Assembly: GCA_021789755.1 (NCBI GenBank)
Contig: JAJYJD010000104.1
Span: 1 to 10,620, forward strand
From: Bacteroidota bacterium
GTDB taxonomy: Bacteria; Bacteroidota; Ignavibacteria; Kryptoniales; JAKASW01
Length of the DNA: 10,620 nt
Direction of reading: 5' to 3'
Part shown: piece after piece, positions 6,651-10,620 of the stretch
How positions within the stretch are numbered: the first letter of the stretch is position 1
Layout of the letters: the number at the start of each line of letters is the position of its first letter
Made by a program: the position numbers and the translations under genes
The notes under the pieces: generated by a model
What the model was told of the DNA's origin: nothing
Databases searched by the model: none
The model's input: only the letters and a program-made list of their open reading frames with translations

Positions 6651-8411
6651 TTGGACACTGGAAAAGCACTTCAATCATATGATTACATAATTATCGCGGG
6701 GTATTTCCTGATCATCCTGGGAACTGCCGTCTACTTTTCAAAAAGGACGAAACTATCTCGAGATTTTTTTATTGCCGGCGGAACGATGCCGTGGTGGCTG
6801 GCTGGTATATCATTTTTCATGGCGAGTCACAGCGCACTCAGCTTTGTGATGTACGGCCAGCTTGGATACAAATATGGCATCACGGCGGTACTAATATTTC
6901 AGGTTAGCGTAACGGGTCTGGTTCTAGCAGGGCTGTATGTCGCGAAGAGGTGGCGCAGGTCGCGCACCGTTACGCCAATTCAGTTCCTCGAGCGACGGTA
7001 CAGCCTTTATATGAGACAAGCCCTTGCCTGGACTGGCTTTCCCGTCAGGATTATGGATGACGCGATGAAGATCTTCTCAACCGCGATTTTTCTATATGTG
7101 GGGATGAAGCTTGCTGTGATTAGTCTACCGGTGGCAATCACTCTCGTAGGTCTGGTGATGATTACTTATGCTCTTACTGGTGGACAGAAAGGGGTTATAG
7201 TCACAGATTTCCTACAGTTCATCATTACAATGATTATAGTCATGATCATTTTCGTGCTTACTATACTGCGGTTTTACAAATTGGGTTTTTCAATTGACCA
7301 GCTTCCGGCCGGTTTCCTCAGTCCTTTCTCAGGTCCTTATCACGCTTTCGACTATTTTTCGTTTATCGCCCTGATGATAATCTCTTACAACACCACCTGG
7401 TCGCTTGTCCATAAATTCAATTGCGTACCAACAGAGAAAGACGCAAGCAAAGTGGCATGGCTGGTGGCGGCGCTGAATTTCATCGCACCCATAATTTTCT
7501 TCTCTCCTGCGATATTCGCTCGACTGATATTACCTGAGCTGGCTCACCCAGAATACAGTTATGCGGCAATTGCATTCACTGTGTTGCCCACCGGCATGAT
7601 GGGTATACTTGTCGTGGGAATGTTTGCATCCACGATAGCTACGATGGGATCTGAGTTCAATGTCCTTGCGGGCATACTTACAAACGACCTATACAAACGA
7701 ATCTTCAGGCCAAATGCAAGCGATCAGCAACTCGTAAGGGTAGGCAAGATCGCCACGCTTGTCGCCGGTGGCCTGATCATCCTTACGGCTATAATCGTTT
7801 CTTCACTCAAAGGATTCAACCTGTTCGACATAATGCTCAAATCGTTCGGAGCTCTTCTTCCGGCAACCGCCCTCCCCATTCTAATGGGCTTTTTCTGGAA
7901 GAAAATCTCTGCTCGCGGAGCACTCTACGGCCTAATCGCCGGAGCAATAGCCGGGACCGCATTAGTGATAGTAAATGCCGGATTGGTTGACGCAAATGCT
8001 TCCAGATTCGCGATCGACCCCGGACTTCAGTACTGGCTGACCCAGGGTTGGGATTCGGGGGCGATACTCTTCAATAGTGCAGTAACAATTGTAATAATGT
8101 ATCTAGCATCTCTTCGCTATCCCGGATCATCTGAAGAGAGAGAGACCGCAGACGGCTACTTCAAGGATCTCGGCGCGCACGTTTTTGCGGAGACCGTGGA
8201 CCCAACTGCCAAAGCAACGTTGTCTAACGGGCAGGTAGTCGCGGTCGCTACTTTCCTTTTTGGAATCCTCGTAATCGCGATCGGCTCCTCACTTGCATTG
8301 CACGGCGGTTACAAGAGCGCGCCTGTAATGAACATTGGCACAGGTCTATTACTTTCTTTGGTAGGAATTACAATCTACGTTAGGGAACATCGTGAAAAAG
8401 GAAAACGATAG
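6651..8411 (+). CDS. Sodium:solute symporter (SSS/SLC5 family)
   Basis: Inner-membrane Na+-coupled uptake of a small organic solute, probably the substrate degraded by this cluster. The 586 residues contain about 14 hydrophobic segments, among them roughly 12-29, 47-68, 78-98, 153-173, 181-206, 233-250, 268-293, 305-335, 365-385, 393-413, 422-442, 470-487, 529-550 and 562-577. Visible SSS signatures: FIAGGTMPWWLAGISFFM (40-57), ALTGGQKGVIVTDFLQF (174-190), and FASTIATMGSEFN (325-337) at the predicted Na+-binding helix. A polar stretch at about 488-527 separates the last two helices from the core. The start is TTG at 6651: an in-frame TGA lies at 6618-6620, no ATG or GTG intervenes, and the first helix begins at residue 12. 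The upstream Shine-Dalgarno is weak. The stop overlaps the next gene by 20 nt. The transported solute cannot be assigned. Confidence 0.94.
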   Translation: MDTGKALQSYDYIIIAGYFLIILGTAVYFSKRTKLSRDFFIAGGTMPWWLAGISFFMASHSALSFVMYGQLGYKYGITAVLIFQVSVTGLVLAGLYVAKRWRRSRTVTPIQFLERRYSLYMRQALAWTGFPVRIMDDAMKIFSTAIFLYVGMKLAVISLPVAITLVGLVMITYALTGGQKGVIVTDFLQFIITMIIVMIIFVLTILRFYKLGFSIDQLPAGFLSPFSGPYHAFDYFSFIALMIISYNTTWSLVHKFNCVPTEKDASKVAWLVAALNFIAPIIFFSPAIFARLILPELAHPEYSYAAIAFTVLPTGMMGILVVGMFASTIATMGSEFNVLAGILTNDLYKRIFRPNASDQQLVRVGKIATLVAGGLIILTAIIVSSLKGFNLFDIMLKSFGALLPATALPILMGFFWKKISARGALYGLIAGAIAGTALVIVNAGLVDANASRFAIDPGLQYWLTQGWDSGAILFNSAVTIVIMYLASLRYPGSSEERETADGYFKDLGAHVFAETVDPTAKATLSNGQVVAVATFLFGILVIAIGSSLALHGGYKSAPVMNIGTGLLLSLVGITIYVREHREKGKR

Positions 8412-9186
8412 TCTCAGCGAAGAGAGAGCAGACACTGCCCTTCAACTATTCGACTGCAATTGCATGGTTGGAAAGAGGGCCGACCGTCACGAAGGCGAGC
8501 CATGGTCGCTAGATCAGTTGAAAGCAGATATGGTGTATTATCGCATCTCGGAAGCTCTTGTGTTCCACGCCCTGAGTCGAGACTATGACCCAGTGACCGG
8601 AAACAGAGAAATCGTCGAACTGCTCGGCGGGTCGAATGGACTTATGCCCGTCTGGTCCATCCTCCCGCCTGGAAGTGGGGAAATACCGGATAGCGAAACG
8701 TTTGTCAGCGATATGCTCAACAATGGCGTGAAAGCGGTGATTGCTTTCCCGAAATTTCATACCTACTCGCTCGCTTCGTGGTCTATGGGCAAGTTGTTGT
8801 CTGTTCTTGAGCGACACCGGGTACCAATGTTATTGCCGTTTCAACAGTTCGATTGGAATGAAGTTTACACATTGTGCCATGAACATCCACATCTGCCCGT
8901 GATAACCACAGGGATTAATTACAGACAGATGAGGTATCTCCTGCCTCTGTGGGAGACAAACAGAAACCTGTATGTCGATACATCCTGGTTCTCCGCTGCG
9001 GACCTTATCCCCTTTCTTAAGGAAAAAGGATATCTGGGCCAGCTTCTCTTTGGAACCAACTATCCCGCATATGCGCCATCGGCAGCCGTCTCGGTGATAA
9101 CATATGCCGACGTCAATTTGGAAGAGAAAAAGTTGGTAGGCGGCGGAAATCTTCGCAAGCTTATCCAAAACGTCGGGATGGGGTGA
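8392..9186 (+). CDS. Amidohydrolase-2-family protein lacking its metal ligands (probable pseudoenzyme)
   Basis: A TIM-barrel protein of the PF04909-type amidohydrolase family, 264 residues, close in size to its downstream neighbour. The fold is recognisable from the N-terminal FDCNCMVG (20-27), the segment HPHLPVITTGIN (165-176), NLYVDTSWF (192-200) and LLFGTNYPAYAPS (218-230). Every position expected to hold a metal ligand is changed relative to the neighbour: the HxH of the first strand is N23-x-M25, the AHTYG histidine region reads LLPFQ, the GHSG histidine region reads ITTGIN, and the catalytic Asp of FGTD is N223. The frame is intact, with no stop or frameshift, so it appears maintained rather than decaying. 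The GTG start at 8392 lies inside the symporter's last codons behind AGGGAA, implying coupled translation. It may be a structural or regulatory partner of the next protein (inference). Hydrolase activity of its own is unlikely. Confidence 0.85.
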   Translation: MKKENDSLSEERADTALQLFDCNCMVGKRADRHEGEPWSLDQLKADMVYYRISEALVFHALSRDYDPVTGNREIVELLGGSNGLMPVWSILPPGSGEIPDSETFVSDMLNNGVKAVIAFPKFHTYSLASWSMGKLLSVLERHRVPMLLPFQQFDWNEVYTLCHEHPHLPVITTGINYRQMRYLLPLWETNRNLYVDTSWFSAADLIPFLKEKGYLGQLLFGTNYPAYAPSAAVSVITYADVNLEEKKLVGGGNLRKLIQNVGMG

Positions 9187-9191
9187 TAGGC

Positions 9192-9995
9192 ATGTCGACC
9201 GGACCACTTATGGAAAATCTGTTCGCGGGAAGGCCACTCCGTGACGAAATTGTCATTGATGCTCACATGCATGTCGGGAAATATTACAATTTCCTGATAC
9301 CAAGTAATGGAGTCGCGGCCCTGATAGAGAACGCAAGAAGATTAGGAATCACGCGATTGTACGGCTCGAGTCTTCTATCCATCAGAAACGACGCTATTGC
9401 CGGAAATACAATGGTGATTGAAACTCACGCGGCTTATCCGAACTTGTTCTTTCCCTATTTGGTCGTGAAACCGAACTACCCGGAGGAAATAAAAGAGATA
9501 CTTGACCTAGCTGAAAGACACAACATTAAGCAATTCAAGATACACGACGATGGTAACTCCTTGCCGTTCGATCATCACAACTACTTCCCACTTTATGAGT
9601 ACGCAAATCATATCGGCGCGGTCGTTCTAGCGCATACTTACGGGCAGATGCATGTCGCCCCGCTCATGAAAGTGGCTAAGGAATTTCATTCGGCAAAAAT
9701 ACTCCTTGGCCATTCGGGTATAACAAACGAAGACTCCTACTACATCGCCGTCCGCTCGTTCAACAACATTTTCTTGGAGACCTGCAATTCCCTGGCGTGG
9801 TACGGCCTCATTGAGAGACTCGTTAAGCAAGTGGGAGCGGAGCGGATCTGCTTCGGTACAGATATGCCGTTCATGTCGCCCGACCAGCAAATCGGTAGGA
9901 TCCTTGGAGCGAAGATCACCGATGATGAAAAACGCCGAATCCTGGGAGTAAATGCCCAAGAACTCTTCTCTGCGGAATCGACCGATCAAAAGTGA
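9192..9995 (+). CDS. Amidohydrolase-2-family metal-dependent hydrolase/decarboxylase
   Basis: TIM-barrel metalloenzyme of the PF04909 type, a family that includes lactonases (rhamnono- and fuconolactonase), 2-pyrone-4,6-dicarboxylate lactonase and ACMSD-type decarboxylases; cytoplasmic. All ligands are visible. Numbered from the GTG at 9183 (subtract 3 for the ATG at 9192), they are H28-x-H30 (IDAHMHVG), H121 (KIHDD), H151 (AHTYG), H177 (GHSGI) and D227 (FGTDMPF). The C-terminal motif DEKRRILGVNAQELF is typical. I prefer ATG at 9192, preceded by GGTGAT; the GTG at 9183, overlapping the previous stop as GTGA, is the alternative and adds three residues. It is the last gene of the right arm, directly behind a ligand-less paralogue. 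A lactone made by the Gfo/Idh/MocA enzyme is a reasonable substrate guess but unproven. Confidence 0.92.
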   Translation: MSTGPLMENLFAGRPLRDEIVIDAHMHVGKYYNFLIPSNGVAALIENARRLGITRLYGSSLLSIRNDAIAGNTMVIETHAAYPNLFFPYLVVKPNYPEEIKEILDLAERHNIKQFKIHDDGNSLPFDHHNYFPLYEYANHIGAVVLAHTYGQMHVAPLMKVAKEFHSAKILLGHSGITNEDSYYIAVRSFNNIFLETCNSLAWYGLIERLVKQVGAERICFGTDMPFMSPDQQIGRILGAKITDDEKRRILGVNAQELFSAESTDQK

Positions 9996-10000
9996 GTGAT

Positions 10001-10037
10001 GATCCAAGCCTTTGCGTCCAAACTGAGGCTTGAGATC
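10001..10037 (+). other. Hairpin after the right-arm operon
   Basis: CAAGCCT (10005-10011) and AGGCTTG (10026-10032) pair perfectly around a 14-nt loop. Flanking GATC on both sides extends the stem by 4 bp across a one-base bulge. It starts 5 nt after the amidohydrolase stop. No T-run follows, so it is not a standard intrinsic terminator; it could stabilise the 3' end or act with Rho. Confidence 0.5.
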
Positions 10038-10060
10038 TATCGGTGACCAACCTGATAGAT
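10035..10060 (+). other. Second hairpin, abutting the first
   Basis: ATCTATC (10035-10041) and GATAGAT (10054-10060) are a perfect 7-bp inverted repeat. G-U and G-C pairs inside extend it to 9 bp with an 8-nt loop. It shares 10035-10037 with the base of the first hairpin, so the two compete slightly. No U-tract follows. Confidence 0.5.
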
Positions 10061-10335
10061 TAGGCAGATAAGCAGAAAGATCACGGACGCCTGCGCAAGC
10101 CCCTAGGCACATCGATTGTGCGCGTGCAACCAGCTTCCTGTAAGGTTTCTATTGCCCACCATTCCAGGTCTCATTTGAAGTCGGTGAGGATCAATCTTCT
10201 CCAATACGGGTTCAGATTGTGATTCTATTCATCATCCCCAAAATGGTGATATCTCCCCCGATGCGCTTCGACCCTAGCCAATATCATCCATTCCCGGTCA
10301 TGAATCGACGTCCTTTCAGGTGATAGCCACAATCT

Positions 10336-10359
10336 CCGGCTTGAATGTTGGAGAGCCGG
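10336..10359. repeat. Inverted repeat CCGGCT-N12-AGCCGG
   Basis: Perfect 6-bp GC-rich arms with a 12-nt loop. An overlapping alternative stem, TCTCC (10333-10337) with GGAGA (10350-10354), is mutually exclusive with it. It lies just upstream of the candidate promoter at 10380-10407. It could be a terminator for upstream transcripts, though without a T-run, or a protein site. Confidence 0.35.
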
Positions 10360-10379
10360 CTTACAATCATTGTTCACGT

Positions 10380-10407
10380 TTGACCGCCTCTTAAAATCTG
10401 GTAAATT
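10380..10407 (+). promoter_or_regulatory. Candidate promoter for the gene starting at 10602
   Basis: TTGACC (10380-10385, 5 of 6), a 16-nt spacer, then TAAATT (10402-10407, 4 of 6). It would give a leader of nearly 190 nt. An isolated TATAAC at 10536-10541, nearer the gene, lacks a matching -35. Confidence 0.35.
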
Positions 10408-10451
10408 ATGCGTTTTTCATTGGGACATCTCAATTATCTGGCAAAGAATGT

Positions 10452-10469
10452 CAAGTTCCTGGCAACTTG
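10452..10469. repeat. Inverted repeat CAAGTT-CCTGGC-AACTTG
   Basis: Perfect 6-bp arms around a 6-nt centre, downstream of the candidate promoter and within the predicted leader of the next gene. It could be an operator or a small RNA hairpin; function unknown. Confidence 0.35.
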
Positions 10470-10590
10470 CATTACGAAGACATGCATGCTATCCCGCCCC
10501 GGATAAGCGTACCTGTTTACGGTTGCTAAAAATGGTATAACAGATTGATTGGGAGAGTATTGGATGGATTATTAAACTACGGTTGGTTGA

Positions 10591-10595
10591 GGAGG
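10591..10595 (+). promoter_or_regulatory. Ribosome binding site at the right edge
   Basis: GGAGG, six bases before ATG at 10602. Strong match and good spacing, marking the start of a further gene. Confidence 0.65.
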
Positions 10596-10601
10596 TTAAA
10601 G

Positions 10602-10620
10602 ATGGTTAAAAAAACGGTAT
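10602..10620 (+). CDS. Start of an unidentified gene (runs off the window)
   Basis: Only six codons are visible (Met-Val-Lys-Lys-Thr-Val), preceded by a strong GGAGG at optimal spacing. The basic N-terminus could begin a signal peptide, but too little is present to say what the protein is. It is separated from the amidohydrolase gene by about 600 bp and has its own candidate promoter, so it is probably a separate transcription unit. Confidence 0.55.

Larger units (their letters stand above)
9996..10601. other. 606-bp gap without a recognisable gene
   Basis: I see no open frame with a protein-like translation on either strand. The longest competing frame (minus strand, 9627-10112) is mostly antisense to the amidohydrolase gene. 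The stretch holds two hairpins right after the operon, two further inverted repeats, a candidate rightward promoter and the ribosome binding site of the next gene. I recognise no tRNA, rRNA, CRISPR or insertion-sequence end. Confidence 0.6.

Noticed and set aside
9183..9191. GTG at 9183 as start of the last amidohydrolase
   Set aside because: Possible through GTGA overlap, but the ATG at 9192 has GGTGAT at suitable spacing and loses only three residues. Kept as an alternative.
10001..10060. Intrinsic (Rho-independent) terminator
   Set aside because: Two good stems exist but neither is followed by a T-run, so I recorded them as hairpins only.
9627..10112. Minus-strand open frame of 161 codons reaching into the right-hand gap
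   Set aside because: Most of it is antisense to the intact amidohydrolase, and no recognisable motif or ribosome binding site was found.
10514..10541. Promoter with TATAAC at 10536-10541
   Set aside because: The -10 match is good but no acceptable -35 lies 16-18 nt upstream; the pair at 10380-10407 is better.

Overview
The window looks like bacterial chromosome of moderate GC content. It carries a divergent catabolic gene cluster of nine recognisable protein genes arranged around an IclR-family regulator, plus the first bases of a tenth gene at the right edge. Starts are unusually varied: several genes are best read from TTG or GTG. Abundant Gfo/Idh/MocA oxidoreductases, SSS symporters and amidohydrolase-2 genes are typical of environmental heterotrophs (Latescibacteria/KSB1, Planctomycetes, Acidobacteria or Bacteroidetes relatives), but no phylogenetic marker is present, so the taxon stays open.

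Left arm (minus strand, read from about 4626 down to the left edge): a class III PLP enzyme (aminotransferase or racemase), a 216-bp gap, a D-isomer 2-hydroxyacid dehydrogenase (TTG start behind a clear AAGGAG), an M20 metallopeptidase/deacylase of the ArgE/DapE type, and a zinc-dependent medium-chain dehydrogenase that runs off the left edge. The last three are tightly packed (7-nt gap, then a 4-nt ATGA overlap).

Centre (4592-4792): a divergent control region. On the minus strand it holds a consensus-like sigma-70 promoter (TTGACA, 17 nt, TAGATT). Just downstream, directly against the ribosome binding site, is a 15-bp palindrome (TTTCG-N5-CGAAA) of the kind bound by IclR-family proteins. A weaker promoter faces right toward the regulator gene. 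A related but poorer TTC-N7-GAA site lies in the gap before the hydroxyacid dehydrogenase.

Right arm (plus strand): IclR regulator, Gfo/Idh/MocA NAD(P)-dependent oxidoreductase, sodium:solute symporter, then two consecutive amidohydrolase-2 (PF04909-type) proteins. The second has a complete set of metal ligands. The first has lost all of them, so it looks like a pseudoenzyme partner. Two closely spaced hairpins follow the last gene, then about 600 bp without a recognisable gene, and finally a strong Shine-Dalgarno and ATG at the right edge.

Together the genes suggest import of a small organic substrate by the Na+ symporter, its oxidation by several dehydrogenases, hydrolysis of an acyl, amide or lactone bond by the amidohydrolase and M20 enzymes, and PLP-dependent handling of an amino group, all under one substrate-responsive IclR switch. 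The substrate cannot be named from sequence alone. A polyhydroxylated or N-acylated compound (sugar acid, amino sugar or amino-acid derivative) would fit.
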